DNA from: Tubulanus polymorphus
Lineage: Eukaryota > Nemertea > Palaeonemertea > Tubulaniformes > Tubulanidae
DNA: 64,000 nt
Assembly (NCBI RefSeq): GCF_964204645.1
Contig: NC_134031.1
Location: 1 to 64,000 of the forward strand
Direction of reading: 5' to 3'
The position numbers were made by a program, and so were the translations under genes. This document shows, in pieces, positions 31,664 through 45,859 of the stretch; position 1 is the first letter of the stretch; every line of letters begins with the position of its first letter. The notes below the pieces were generated by a model, which saw only the letters and a list, made by a program, of their open reading frames with translations, did no database searches and was not told where the DNA came from.

Positions 31664-32917
31664 TGCTGGTTTGATGGACTGTGTATCACATATCCATAAA
31701 AACAATAGAGTCATCCCCTGATTCGTCTCTCAAAGCTGTGGTGTCATTTTTGCTAATAGAATAATAGCCTGACTCGGGCATAGAATATATAATTTAAACC
31801 CTGCTATATGCAAATTTAAGGCAAAATTCATTTATCAAGAATCAGAATCAAAATAATAAAAGTATAATGAAGAAATAACTAGAACAACCTATACGCACAA
31901 AATAACAAAACCTCTCAACCTTAAGACTGAACACTCGCTTTACTTTCCTAATTAACTTGTTTTTCCCTGTTTTAGTTATTCTTCAGACTTGATGATGGTC
32001 TCTACAGAGACTCCAAAATGTTGTGTCTTTTACTTCTATTAAGTTTCTATATAGTGGGTTTTAAAGTTTTAGTGAAAATTGAAATTGAAGATTAAATGTA
32101 GCTGTAAAGCAGCGATAACTGGTTGCATTAGTTTGTAATTGTTTGTACCCCACGACCCAGTTTTATTGGTCTGGTTTTGTAAAAAAATTGTATGATACAC
32201 ATATTGTATAATGATGTAATATGGACATGTTTTGACAAGTCACTCAATCAATGAAACCATAAAGTTGAAATATCGACAGGTTTTCTTTATTATGTGACTA
32301 TAATATTTCGTGTGAACTGTTGTTCTGTTTTATTTGAAATAAAGATGAATTTTCTGTGTTGTTTTAGTTGTGATTACAGACGTCAGCAGTTTCACACACT
32401 CAGTGCGTCACACGTAAATCCCACGGGTTCAGTTTCATAGAAATAATTTACTCATAAAACTACTCAATTCGACTTTACCGCCTCAATGAATGAATATTTT
32501 TGAAGAAACTGAGCCTAGGGTATATATAGAGTTTCACAAACCAATTGCGTTCAAACGTTTTATTTTGAACGAAAAAGTAAATCCAAGTTGATATTGATTG
32601 ATACTTTCTCTGTGAAACTGGACACTCGCTATTCAGTGTGCGAAACTGCAGCATCTAAATCTGATTGAAACCCGCATCATAAACCAAATCCTACCGAGTG
32701 TACGGTTTCACATATACGGATTAATTATCAAAGATCAACAAAAAAGATCTTTTTGTGAGATTTGATCCAGATTAAGTTTCTTCACAAATTCAGTTAAAAA
32801 ATGCATCGTTTTTTGTGGAACTGCGACCCCTGGTGTCCACTCAAGGAATTCATTTTTTCTTTCTTACCCTGGTATTCGAGGGTTACAATTCGATGGTCCA
32901 ACTACTATTCTTAAAAG

Positions 32918-33135
32918 GGCAGGGTCCAGTTCCACAGTTGAGTTAAGATTTAACTCTGGGCCCAGTTTCACAAAAAGGATTAAGGCCTAAATCAATTTAA
33001 GATAAACTGAATTAATGAAGAAATTAAATCGATTTAAGAGTTAAACCTTTTTGTGAAACTGGGCCCTGGGGTAACTCATTGAAAATGAATTAACTTTAAC
33101 TCAGAGTTAACTCACAACTGTGGAACTGGGTCCTG
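32918..33135. mobile_element. Nested fold-back, U2
   Basis: Same element as at 21731, slightly shorter; the inner arms read GGGCCCAGTTTCACAAAAAG and its inverse. Confidence 0.8.
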
Positions 33136-33213
33136 GTGTGTCACATGACAATGAGGAATAAATATAGATAATTGTTGCTGTAAGTCGTGTGTGCGTTATT
33201 TAATCATTTTTCG

Positions 33214-33849
33214 TGGCGGGGTCGAACCCAGGACACCTGTACATCCTCTATTCAGTATCAAGACCACTCTGAACCAGTATCAGTAATTACTGGTTCGAAC
33301 CCGGGATGCCCCTGTACATCCTCCATTCAACATCAGGACCAATCAGAATCAGTAATTACTTTTGTTAAGATATCAACATTTCACCGTACGGTGCTGCCTC
33401 TATGCTCATCGGTAGCGGGATTTTCATACACTAACGTTAGTCAACTCTGGCAAGCAAGGGTTACGGAGTATAGCTGGACAGCACGACGATTGCCAGAGTT
33501 GACTTCGGTTAGTGTATGGAAATCCCGCTAACGATGAGCATAGCGGCAGCACCGTACGGTCGGGACACCCCTGTACATCCTCCATTCAGCATCAGGACAA
33601 CTTGGACCACTACTCAGTTCGAACCCGGGACACCCCTGTACATCATCTAATCAGCATCAGGACCACTCTGAATCAGTATCAGTAATTACTGGTTCTCGAA
33701 CCCGGGACACAACCCTGTACATCCTCCATTCAGCATCAGGACAACTTGGACCACTACTCAGTTCGAACCCGGGACACCCCTGTACAAAGACCACTCTGAA
33801 CCAGTATCAGTAATTACTTGGTTCGAACGCGGGACACCCCGTACCCATT
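33214..33849. repeat. B-box-like minisatellite, U3
   Basis: Equivalent to 22045-22680, with the same arrangement of modules. Confidence 0.82.
33383..33560. mobile_element. 178-bp ACCGTACGGT fold-back, U3
   Basis: Differs from U2 by GACTTCGG for GACTTCAG in the right arm. Confidence 0.88.
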
Positions 33850-34280
33850 ATGACGCGATTAGACACGTGTTCGATGGTCGTCCTCATTCAGAAGATGAAT
33901 TTAATTGTGAAACATGGTCATATCCAGGAATGTTTAAACCCGGCGATCAATGTCTCGACTAAAACCGTGTCTATATCGATATTTGTACTCGATATATGTC
34001 GATATGTATACTCGATATATATACTATCGATATTTTTATAATCGTCGTATTAGGTGCCTACGGATTCATCTTCTTTACGATAACCTACAACGATACGATT
34101 TCAAACTGTGTTCTACCCGTACTCGAAGTAGGCCTAACTACCAATTTCACGTTGTTTGGAGCCATTTTAGGACAGTGTAACTTCAACCTAGAGCGATTTC
34201 ACCCACCCCGAGTGCTAATTGATAAAAGTTCCTGTGTATCAAGTTTAATCGTAATCGGTCCATTGGGTCAAGAGATATAG
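33850..34280 (+). pseudogene. Broken 127-codon membrane ORF, U3
   Basis: Broken only by the CGATAT-type insertion in the hydrophobic span; the first 40 residues are as in U1. A 63-codon frame results from the shift. Confidence 0.6.
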
Positions 34281-34623
34281 ACATTTATCCAAAGCGACAC
34301 CTATGGAAAAGAGTGGAAATTGTTGCATACCAACCTTAAAATAGATATTGTGGTTTTTATATATATTGAATAATGTCACCAACTCTTTTATTCATTTAGA
34401 AATAAACTACTGTATTGAGCGAAGTATCTTTTAAATAAAGTGGCCTCCACTAGATAAAGCAAATATATGTGTTCAAAATATATAAGTTAGTATAGAATCT
34501 ATTGACCAAAAAACAACCCGAGTCAAACAGATGATCATCGTACTACAAATACCTCGCTGGGCCAAAAATTAGCCCCAACCTGAGGCACTAACCCTAACCC
34601 TAGATCGACCGTAACCCTAACCC

Positions 34624-34690
34624 TAGCAGGACTCGAACCTGCGACCTCCAGCATGCCGGCCGAACACGCTAACCACTAGACCGCCGAGTT
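34624..34690 (-). mobile_element. tRNA-Glu-like SINE head, U3
   Basis: Identical to the U2 copy; TTAGGG motifs adjoin. Confidence 0.68.
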
Positions 34691-34735
34691 CTGGTAATTG
34701 AGCTGGTTTGTGAATATGTGTGGTCAGTGTGGTAC

Positions 34736-34852
34736 AAGGCCAACACTAGGGTTACTGCGTTTATTAAACAGGCCAACACTAAGGTTTCTACGTTTATTAA
34801 ACAGGCCAACACTAGGGTTTCTGCGTTTATTAAACAGGCCAACACTCGTCAG
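34736..34852. repeat. 33-bp minisatellite, U3
   Basis: About 3.5 copies, as in U2. Confidence 0.88.
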
Positions 34853-35113
34853 TGTTTGTTTCTTGGTAATTTTTGTGCCCTGGGGCCAGTTCGATGGGCG
34901 AAGACTGATTCTATTGGCTAATACAGTCAAACTAAATCGTTTAATCCACATCGACCGAATTTTAGTCTAATCCGGATAATACTTACAGTCAATTTAATCA
35001 TTAATATACACGAAAATGACTTTTAATCCGGATTTGCCGTAAAACGGATGAATTTTGTTGGTCCCAATGATCGGAATTAGGGAGATTCTATCATACCATT
35101 AATTTACTCTCCT

Positions 35114-35122
35114 TATATAAAG
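35114..35122 (+). promoter_or_regulatory. TATA box, U3
   Basis: TATATAAAG, same context as U2. Confidence 0.33.
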
Positions 35123-35414
35123 CTCTAATGTTGGTACAGTTATTAATTTCTAACAAACTAGTGTTGAGTGATGAATGAAATTTGACTTAAGAAAAATCTG
35201 TATTCCTCACATGCCGCAGTAAAATAGCAAGACTGCATCAAATTACAACCGTTCAGTGCTGCCCCAGTGAATAACGATAGCGGAATTTCTGTGAACTAAA
35301 GTAGTAATTACGGAAACCTCGAAACGAATGATTAGATTGGTAAAGAGCGTGGTTTTCATTAGAATAAATTCTTTGAATATTGCGTAGAATATAAAACCTA
35401 ATCTAATCGAAAAG

Positions 35415-35573
35415 ATGCCGAGACCAGTAATAGACTGGTTGCCATTTCTACCTGCGAATACAGGTGGCGGTGACCAGTCTACCGGCGGGAATCCCAATCT
35501 GAGGTACACTATGACGCAATATCAAAATGGCGTGCTTTACCATACCACGAAATTAAGCAAAAACCTCACCTAA
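35415..35573 (+). CDS. Conserved 52-codon ORF, U3
   Basis: Identical to the U2 copy. Confidence 0.3.
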   Translation: MPRPVIDWLPFLPANTGGGDQSTGGNPNLRYTMTQYQNGVLYHTTKLSKNLT

Positions 35574-35939
35574 TACAAACATTGCCACCCTCCTTCCCGA
35601 CCCCTGAAATCAGTATTTCAATATTTGGTAAGTGTTTGTAACATTGGTTTAAATGGCGAAAAATATTCCATCTCAGATATTGCGGGAAATCATATTATTT
35701 CAGTCACATCCTACAAACACAGTGCACATTGACATATGCCATGGTCATGGTGGCGCTCAGTCAAGCATAACGTCATTCCATCCTGATATATCTAGACCAC
35801 GATGGGCTTCACCTCGCTGTTTTGTGATGAATCTGTTCTAAAATGATTATATCGACTGATTTAATCAAACAGTGAAAACAGTGTAAGTTTATTTCATATG
35901 TCGCTTAACCTATAGGCCTATTAATCGCAGTCAAACATG

Positions 35940-36309
35940 TGGGACACCAACATACTCCCATGGGAGGGATTTGAACCTGATGACATCGCTTGCTACACTC
36001 AGCCACGGTACGAAACCCTGCCACACTAGACCGGGTGCGCAGGTACATGCGCAGCTTTACCGCGCGAAATCTTGCGGCACCAAACAGATTGCTCGTTAAT
36101 CGCTGAGGTAAATTTCACGGAAGAACTATAAATGGGAAAACCAGGGCTCAAATAAAACTGAATTTCTGATTGGCTATTAATGACATCATCTAAGCTGCGC
36201 GTGTAGCTGGTGCGCACTCGGTCTAGTGTGGCAGGGTTTCGTACCGTGACAATCTGGATGCCATCAGGTTCGAGTCCCTGCCGCAGGAGGATTGATGCCT
36301 CTACTTGCC
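35940..36309. mobile_element. tRNA-armed fold-back, U3
   Basis: Identical in layout to 24771-25140. Confidence 0.8.
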
Positions 36310-37182
36310 TCCATTCGTCTGTGATATTGATGATGATGATCATCATAGGTTTCAGAAACAGATAATATTTAAACTGTTCGTTTTTTCATTACTTTCTTGT
36401 TTATATTTCATGTTGAACTCTGGATGCAAAACCTAAACTGTGGATAGAAAAACCCCGTGAATAAACGAACTGCAGATTGGAGCGAACAATCTAATTTGTA
36501 AGTTTGAATTTTAGATTTGATATTTCTGCAGTTATTTCTAAGGAAAGAAAACAATCTTAGATTTGTCTATTATAGGTATCACTTCAACATGTTCAACGGG
36601 AATTTTGATTCAGCACAGGAAAACAAGAATCACTCTTAGATTCAGCACAGGACAACAAGGAATCAGTGTTTCACAATCAGACTTTTTTGGTTTTGCGCCG
36701 GACATCGGGAATCATTCTTGGATTCAGCACAGGACAACAAGGAATCAGTGTTTTACTACCAGACTTTTTTTTGATTTAGCACAGAACATCGGGAATCACT
36801 CTTGGATTCAGCATGACATCAGGAATCACTATAGCCTATGTGGAAATTCAAGATAAGTAACATTAATCTTTATTTATCGGGTGTTGAATTGATTTTAAGG
36901 GACCAATTTTATATTGTTTGTTATAAACCATGTTTTGAAATGAAATCTCAGAAACCTGTTGCATTTATTCAATCATTTCAAATTTCTTTTGGTGAATATT
37001 TGGCTATAATCAGTTCATGGTTGGGATTGTTATTTCTGTAAGCGGGTTTACAGGTTTTCTAAATTGTGATCAACTCAAATGTTATTTCTAATCAATATGA
37101 AACTGGTTCCTGATGTCAATAATACAACTGTTATCAATCATGTTCCTTCGTAATAATCAGATCATGTGTATCTTGAGAGTTA

Positions 37183-40100
37183 GAATTTCTATAGATTAAA
37201 CTGCTGTACTTATTTCATACTGATTGTACAGTTACAGATACATGTAACATTGTGTACAGATACAGAGTACAGATCACTGCATTACTTCATCCTGTGATTG
37301 AACAGTGATTTAATGTTCTCTCATCTTCATTAGATTCCCATCCGTCTAACTAAAACATCAGAACATTTCAACTCATCTAACCACGGGGTTTGGGGAGGGT
37401 GGGTAGGGTTGGGGGAGGGACGGTGGGAGGGAAGGGGTCTGGGAGGAAGGGTGGGAGGGATGGGGTGAGGGAGGGCGGGAGGGAAGGGGTCCGGGAGAGA
37501 TGGGGTCCCGGAGGGTGGGAGGGATGTAGGGGTGGTGGTAGGACTTGGGAGGGTGGGAGGGATGTTGGGGTGGTGGTAGGACTTTGGAGGGAGGGATATA
37601 GGGTGGGGGTTTAGGTACAGGTACAGGTGGTTTAGTCGTAGTTTTAGTCTTGAAGTTCAGGATATTTCAGAAAATGTGTCCCATCTTTTTATTATTCTAA
37701 GAAATGATTAATCATTATGAAACACGTGACTGCAACATGTCATGTTACAGTTGTTATGCATGACAAGCTGTATAAGCATCGGCCAATTGGACTCGTTCTA
37801 TTTTACTGGTTGTTATTTCTATGAGACCCGGGTTTGATCCCCGGTGAGTGCGCACGTTATTTCACCGTCACTTCTCTCAATCGTTATGAGATAATTGCCC
37901 CAGATTTTTGAATTGGGACGTTTCAATTTTGAGGGCCATTATTTAATGTTGTCAGGAATGAGAGATATTTTTTGAATGATCACAAACTGCTCCTTGGCTC
38001 CGATCAAAACACGGTTTCATTAATAATTGAATGAAACAACAATCATACGTAATAATTACTGTTGATATCTGGCGGTTTACTGATACATTTCCAGCTGAAA
38101 GATGTATTTTCTTCTGTGCTATTTTAAAAACGGCTGTAAATACTGAGAACTGTATAGGACGACTTAGAAAATTATTGACGAGAGTCGAGATGCAGTTCAC
38201 ATTCATCGCTGCTTCCTCTTTTTTCTGCAGATTCTTAGACAGAGACCTACTCTTCATTTTTGGAAGAAGAGTATAGAACTCATTAGAATAAGTGATATGT
38301 TTTGTTATCACTTTTATGGACACACTTCTTCATTTGCCTTCATGGCACAGTATATCACTATTCATAGATATCCTTAATACCCCGGTAATTAGTTATCCTT
38401 TTCAAAAAGATGGGGCACATTTTCTGAAATAAACTGTACAATTTTTAGGTGGGACAAAGATTGACACGGAGAGACTATTGTTCTATTATTATATTCATTT
38501 TAGAATAGGATAATATTCTTTTCTACCCTGTGACTTATAATTCTATTCTAGACAGAATTTAAGGGGCTGCGAACTAATTATACTTCTATCAGGAAATATT
38601 TTACTGAATTTAAAAGCTGTAAAAACAAATGATATTCAACCAGATGTAGTTTTCACAGTTAGGCTACGGCAATCTTCCTACTACAATGAGACTCTGATAA
38701 AGCATGGGGGAGGGGTATGTAGTGTATTTTGCCATTTTTCACAATCATATCAGTTTATGAAAGTTATTTCATCCTCCGCTGTTATTTAGAATTTTATCAG
38801 TGCTCGATCAATTTGTCAGTTTATAGCTTTTAGACTTGGTCACTAAACCTGAGCTATGAACCAAACTTTGACTCTTTGGTCACTAAACCTGAGCTATGAA
38901 CCAAACTTTGACTCTTTGGTCACCAAACCTGGGCTATGAACCAAACTTTGACGCTTAGGTCACTAAACAAAGACCATGAATGAAAGATTTAACGTTTTTT
39001 AAAGTTATTTCTGTTGCCTTCATGACTCAATATTTGAGAATGGAACAAATGACGTAGTTAATGAAAGATTCATCTGTATCAGTGTTGCTGCTGCTGCAGC
39101 TGCTGCTGCTGCTGGTGCAACTAACACAACCTTTTGCTGTTTGTCTCTAAAAGATTAAACTTGATCCCAGTCGGAACTGATGAGAATTTTAGTGAGACGA
39201 CAAATAAGGAAAAGCCATATGAAAAAATGTAAAGCGAATGCATGAATAAAATAAAACAGCATGAAATGCTGATATAAAGAGTGGGGTCCGAGAGCAATTC
39301 GAAGGTTTAGTGTCCTGCACGCTTAGCGAGTGGGCAGGGGTCTATTCCTACCTCGACTCAAGTGCTAAAAGTCAGAGAAAAGAGTAAAAACGAAAAATGG
39401 CAAATGAAGGAAAAATGGCTGGAGTTTGATTTGTTCCACTGGGTTTAAGTGTTAACTTGAAAAGACAATCAAACAGATTATTTATGACGTATATATTTTG
39501 CATCAGCAGTTTAAAAACATTGATTAATAACTTTTATGAATAGGATTCCATAAACTACTTGCTTATATGAAACCTCTAGTAGAGAGTATTGAAATAGTCC
39601 ACAATGGTTTCATTTAGTGACGTCATGTTGAATTGGTGAAGCAACATAAATAGCATTAATTGTTTTGATCTCAGCCATCATTCTTGTCCTTGGTTTGTGT
39701 TTGCCTTTCTCACAACATTTTGTGAGTGTGAAGGTTTGGTTCGGGCTTATTCTTTGGTCGGGTGAACCCTCCATATACCTCCCCCTCCCTTACAACATTA
39801 AGTTCCTCGGGTTTGGTTTGATGTTTTGTAGATGAAACCTCTACAACTCAAACTCGCATCATTTGATGAAATGAAATCTGTTTACAGACGACTGCTGCAA
39901 CTTGTCGTGAAACTGAGATATATTGTGAATACTTATTAGAGGGAGTAGAAATAAAAGGAATAATTTGATGAAATTGATAAAGAAATCATCTGTAAAAATG
40001 AAGCCATGTGATTTTCAAGACCAACCCAGGCATATGATCATTTGAGTTCATCTGAATGCCTCCAAAATGTGTAGAGACAGTATCTGTGAGTCCCATCAAT

Positions 40101-40705
40101 GATGCAATTGATTAAGGATTTTGATTTATAAATGAAATTGATATGATCGTGAAAAATGGCAAATCGTTTTGTAGTTATTGTACAGATGAGTGGTGTGTGA
40201 AGAGGAGACAAGAGAGTTGAGGAGGCATGATGGGAGGGCATTGAGGGAGGGCTAGGTGGGAGGGCATTGAGGGAGGGCTAGGTGGGAGGGCATTGAGGGA
40301 GGGCATTGAGGGTGGGCTAGGTGGGAGGGCATTGAGGGAGGGCATTGAGGGAGGGCCAGGCGGGAGGGCATTGAGGGAGGGAGGAAGGGAGGGAGGGAAG
40401 GGGTATCGGACGGTGGGAGGGAAGGGGTCCGGGAGGGTGGGAGGGAAGGGGTCGGGGAGGGAAGGGGTTTGGGAGGGAAGGGGTTTGGGAGGGCGGGAGG
40501 GAAGGGGTCTGGGAGGGTGGGAGGGTTGGGTCGGGAGGTTAGATGAGTTAAAATGTTCTGATGTTTTAGTTAGACGGTTGAGAATCTAATGAAGATTAAA
40601 GAACATTAAATCACTGTTCAATCACAGGATGAAGTAATGCAGTGATCTGTACTCTGTATCTGTACACAATGTTACATGTATCTGTAACTGTACAATCAGT
40701 ATGAA
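37183..40705. repeat. Segment bounded by inverted arms, U3
   Basis: Left arm 37183-37382, right arm 40537-40705, with the same truncated outer right end as U2. It contains G-rich tracts at 37384-37614 and 40219-40545 and the 40-bp minisatellite near 38837-38980. Confidence 0.8.
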
Positions 40706-40947
40706 ATTGATTGATTGATCTGATTGATTGATAATTTGAGATGTTACATTCTGCTCTATTGTCACTGATTATTGTTTCTTTTTCTTTTCAGAATGAAATG
40801 AATGCAATAGAATTTACTATTTAAACAGGCTCATTTAAAGGTAAGTACAAAACTGTTAATGAATTTCTCCACAGAATTCTTCACAGTCTCTGTTGATATT
40901 TTGAATTATTTTTGAACTAAAAATTACAGTTTTACTCTCAGTTACAG

Positions 40948-41304
40948 GATGAGATACACACCGCAGCAGCAGCAACAACAGCAGCACTGGCAGTACCTGC
41001 AGTACCAGCACTATGCAGCAACAGCAGCTGCAACAGCAGCACTGGCAGTACCCGCAGTACCAGCACCATGCAGCAACAGCGCCACCAGCAGCTGCAACAG
41101 CAGCACTGGCAGTACCCGCAGTACCAGCACCATGCAGCAACAGCGCCACCAGTAGCTGCAACAGCAGCACTGGCAGTACCCGCAGTACCAGCACCATGCA
41201 GCAACAGCGCCACCACCAGCTGCAACAGCAGCACTGGCAGTACCTGCAGTACCAGCACCATGCAGCAACAGCGCCACCAGCAGCTGCAACAGCAGCAGTA
41301 GCAG
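40948..41304 (+). repeat. Exon-like 64-bp minisatellite, ~5 copies, U3
   Basis: Same copy number as U2; the acceptor is the consensus-like GTTACAG. Confidence 0.86.
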
Positions 41305-42736
41305 GTAAAACCTGTTTGGAAATTCATTATTTTTAGAGAACTGTTCTATATAAATTATTCTGTTATCTGTTTATGTTTCCAGCATTCAACCACTCAAAGA
41401 TCACGGCTTTGTTTGATTTGGTGTGAAACTGCTCTTATTTCATAACAACTTAACTGACAATTTCTAAAATTAGTATTTAGGAGCTGAAATAACTGGAACC
41501 CTTGACAGAATCTGTGAACAGTAAACATTGGGAATTCACCTCACATTTGTTAAAGATGGACATCGCTTTAGATCCTCAAAACCAATACAGTACCGGTAAA
41601 TATCTCTACAGATTCTAGTCTCTGTTTGACTGTACATTTATAAACTCATTTCCTGATTAGAAGCTACATTAATCAGTGAAGGCGAATTTTCAATCACTTC
41701 TATTCTGGTCAAAGTTCGAATCATCAAAATTATACAACTGTTGTATTCTAGGGTCTAAAATAAAGCTGAACTTCCAGTTAACGTTGCGCTCTACAAATCA
41801 AACAAGTCAGAAGCGGTTAGTTTTATATCGATTTATTGCAGTAATTTGTGGTGATCTTCAAATCAAGTCCAGAAAATGATGTTTTGATCGGTCAATGTTG
41901 GCAGGTATCAACGTTTTACTAGAGGACGCAGTCTAAAGCTACCATCAAACCTCTCAGAAATCTGCATATACTCGACACATTGTGATAAACTACTCATTAA
42001 CCCGGTAGGTTTTCTGTCAATTGAACACAAACAAGTTGCAGTTTCTATCTATTTCATTAACCATTTTCTGGCATAATTTTCTCTTTCCAGAATGCAATAC
42101 GCCCAACACTTTTTGGAACTGGAGAAATTAAAAATATTCACCTTCAAAGAGTAAAGAAGCTCTAGTTGCTGAAGCTGCTGCTATCGTTTTAAGAATTTAT
42201 TTTCTCAGAAAATCATCAGTTCTCTTAACTTCATGACATTATTACTGTTGGAAGTGAAATCCTGCTAGATGGCACTGAACTAATCTGATATGAGTTTAGA
42301 AATGGTGAGTATTTCATCACTCCACTGTGCTCTAATTTCATAATATTCTAACATAATTATTCTGTACAGAATTTTTATGTGTGATTCTCAGGAAAGCAGT
42401 GCGGCGGCTGCTACTGCTGCTGCTGCTTAATTCTGCTCAACACAAGTTTGAAAATGATTGATTTTCTAATAGAATTTAGCCCCAATTTCAGACTGCTATA
42501 AATACATTACTTAGTATTTTCATAGTATAATGATTTTTTGCAGCATGGAATTTGTCCAATAGAACAGTTTGAAAAGTGATCAAAGATTGAATAATGGTGT
42601 TGAAGTATCTAGAATTATAAGGTAATTATAAATTCTAGTTACCGAAATATGTCATGAAAACAATTCCCACTTGACTGTTAATTCTATCGAACATTTTCTA
42701 TGTAATATTCTCTGACGCAGGTTTTCTCTATTCTAG

Positions 42737-42832
42737 GACGAAGTGGGGATCGGGACCAATTTGACATATCTACCAAATGAATATTGTTTATCTGTGCCGA
42801 CCGGCACGGGCAGCCTACTGTTGTTCTGTTAA
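42737..42832 (+). pseudogene. Truncated terminal exon, U3
   Basis: Carries the same 29-bp deletion and premature TAA as U2, so the lesion predates the U2/U3 split. Confidence 0.45.
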
Positions 42833-44086
42833 TGCTGGTTTGATGGACTGTGTATCACATATCCATAAAAACAATAGAGTCATCCCCTGATTCGTCTCTC
42901 AAAGCTGTGGTGTCATTTTTGCTAATAGAATAATAGCCTGACTCGGGCATAGAATATATAATTTAAACCCTGCTATATGCAAATTTAAGGCAAAATTCAT
43001 TTATCAAGAATCAGAATCAAAATAATAAAAGTATAATGAAGAAATAACTAGAACAACCTATACGCACAAAATAACAAAACCTCTCAACCTTAAGACTGAA
43101 CACTCGCTTTACTTTCCTAATTAACTTGTTTTTCCCTGTTTTAGTTATTCTTCAGACTTGATGATGGTCTCTACAGAGACTCCAAAATGTTGTGTCTTTT
43201 ACTTCTATTAAGTTTCTATATAGTGGGTTTTAAAGTTTTAGTGAAAATTGAAATTGAAGATTAAATGTAGCTGTAAAGCAGCGATAACTGGTTGCATTAG
43301 TTTGTAATTGTTTGTACCCCACGACCCAGTTTTATTGGTCTGGTTTTGTAAAAAAATTGTATGATACACATATTGTATAATGATGTAATATGGACATGTT
43401 TTGACAAGTCACTCAATCAATGAAACCATAAAGTTGAAATATCGACAGGTTTTCTTTATTATGTGACTATAATATTTCGTGTGAACTGTTGTTCTGTTTT
43501 ATTTGAAATAAAGATGAATTTTCTGTGTTGTTTTAGTTGTGATTACAGACGTCAGCAGTTTCACACACTCAGTGCGTCACACGTAAATCCCACGGGTTCA
43601 GTTTCATAGAAATAATTTACTCATAAAACTACTCAATTCGACTTTACCGCCTCAATGAATGAATATTTTTGAAGAAACTGAGCCTAGGGTATATATAGAG
43701 TTTCACAAACCAATTGCGTTCAAACGTTTTATTTTGAACGAAAAAGTAAATCCAAGTTGATATTGATTGATACTTTCTCTGTGAAACTGGACACTCGCTA
43801 TTCAGTGTGCGAAACTGCAGCATCTAAATCTGATTGAAACCCGCATCATAAACCAAATCCTACCGAGTGTACGGTTTCACATATACGGATTAATTATCAA
43901 AGATCAACAAAAAAGATCTTTTTGTGAGATTTGATCCAGATTAAGTTTCTTCACAAATTCAGTTAAAAAATGCATCGTTTTTTGTGGAACTGCGACCCCT
44001 GGTGTCCACTCAAGGAATTCATTTTTTCTTTCTTACCCTGGTATTCGAGGGTTACAATTCGATGGTCCAACTACTATTCTTAAAAG

Positions 44087-44304
44087 GGCAGGGTCCAGTT
44101 CCACAGTTGAGTTAAGATTTAACTCTGGGCCCAGTTTCACAAAAAGGATTAAGGCCTAAATCAATTTAAGATAAACTGAATTAATGAAGAAATTAAATCG
44201 ATTTAAGAGTTAAACCTTTTTGTGAAACTGGGCCCTGGGGTAACTCATTGAAAATGAATTAACTTTAACTCAGAGTTAACTCACAACTGTGGAACTGGGT
44301 CCTG
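44087..44304. mobile_element. Nested fold-back, U3
   Basis: Identical to the U2 copy. Confidence 0.8.
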
Positions 44305-44382
44305 GTGTGTCACATGACAATGAGGAATAAATATAGATAATTGTTGCTGTAAGTCGTGTGTGCGTTATTTAATCATTTTTCG

Positions 44383-45018
44383 TGGCGGGGTCGAACCCAG
44401 GACACCTGTACATCCTCTATTCAGTATCAAGACCACTCTGAACCAGTATCAGTAATTACTGGTTCGAACCCGGGATGCCCCTGTACATCCTCCATTCAAC
44501 ATCAGGACCAATCAGAATCAGTAATTACTTTTGTTAAGATATCAACATTTCACCGTACGGTGCTGCCTCTATGCTCATCGGTAGCGGGATTTTCATACAC
44601 TAACGTTAGTCAACTCTGGCAAGCAAGGGTTACGGAGTATAGCTGGACAGCACGACGATTGCCAGAGTTGACTTCGGTTAGTGTATGGAAATCCCGCTAA
44701 CGATGAGCATAGCGGCAGCACCGTACGGTCGGGACACCCCTGTACATCCTCCATTCAGCATCAGGACAACTTGGACCACTACTCAGTTCGAACCCGGGAC
44801 ACCCCTGTACATCATCTAATCAGCATCAGGACCACTCTGAATCAGTATCAGTAATTACTGGTTCTCGAACCCGGGACACAACCCTGTACATCCTCCATTC
44901 AGCATCAGGACAACTTGGACCACTACTCAGTTCGAACCCGGGACACCCCTGTACAAAGACCACTCTGAACCAGTATCAGTAATTACTTGGTTCGAACGCG
45001 GGACACCCCGTACCCATT
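44383..45018. repeat. B-box-like minisatellite, U4
   Basis: Same modules and order as U3. Confidence 0.82.
44552..44729. mobile_element. 178-bp ACCGTACGGT fold-back, U4
   Basis: Same as the U3 copy. Confidence 0.88.
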
Positions 45019-45449
45019 ATGACGCGATTAGACACGTGTTCGATGGTCGTCCTCATTCAGAAGATGAATTTAATTGTGAAACATGGTCATATCCAGGAAT
45101 GTTTAAACCCGGCGATCAATGTCTCGACTAAAACCGTGTCTATATCGATATTTGTACTCGATATATGTCGATATGTATACTCGATATATATACTATCGAT
45201 ATTTTTATAATCGTCGTATTAGGTGCCTACGGATTCATCTTCTTTACGATAACCTACAACGATACGATTTCAAACTGTGTTCTACCCGTACTCGAAGTAG
45301 GCCTAACTACCAATTTCACGTTGTTTGGAGCCATTTTAGGACAGTGTAACTTCAACCTAGAGCGATTTCACCCACCCCGAGTGCTAATTGATAAAAGTTC
45401 CTGTGTATCAAGTTTAATCGTAATCGGTCCATTGGGTCAAGAGATATAG
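45019..45449 (+). pseudogene. Broken 127-codon membrane ORF, U4
   Basis: Carries the CGATAT-type insertion as in U2 and U3. Confidence 0.6.
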
Positions 45450-45792
45450 ACATTTATCCAAAGCGACACCTATGGAAAAGAGTGGAAATTGTTGCATACC
45501 AACCTTAAAATAGATATTGTGGTTTTTATATATATTGAATAATGTCACCAACTCTTTTATTCATTTAGAAATAAACTACTGTATTGAGCGAAGTATCTTT
45601 TAAATAAAGTGGCCTCCACTAGATAAAGCAAATATATGTGTTCAAAATATATAAGTTAGTATAGAATCTATTGACCAAAAAACAACCCGAGTCAAACAGA
45701 TGATCATCGTACTACAAATACCTCGCTGGGCCAAAAATTAGCCCCAACCTGAGGCACTAACCCTAACCCTAGATCGACCGTAACCCTAACCC

Positions 45793-45859
45793 TAGCAGGA
45801 CTCGAACCTGCGACCTCCAGCATGCCGGCCGAACACGCTAACCACTAGACCGCCGAGTT
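45793..45859 (-). mobile_element. tRNA-Glu-like SINE head, U4
   Basis: Same as U2 and U3; the 33-bp minisatellite follows at 45905-46021. Confidence 0.68.

Larger units (their letters stand above)
21988..33156 (+). repeat. Tandem array unit U2 (11,169 bp)
   Basis: Almost identical to U3 at a constant offset of 11,169 bp. Differences are few: a stop-creating change and one substitution near 22764-22775, a cluster of small indels at 26771-27035 that cancel out, and the change CAGTAACAG at 29771. Confidence 0.96.
33157..44325 (+). repeat. Tandem array unit U3 (11,169 bp)
   Basis: Same layout and almost the same sequence as U2. It lacks the U2 stop in the 127-codon ORF but has the same CGATAT insertion. 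Near-identity suggests very recent duplication or ongoing conversion. Confidence 0.96.

Noticed and set aside
37952-38323. 123-codon - strand ORF in U3 with Lys-rich stretches
   Set aside because: U1 and U4 have stops in it (for example TTCTAAGTATT) and U2 has frame-shifting indels, so it is not conserved even within the array.
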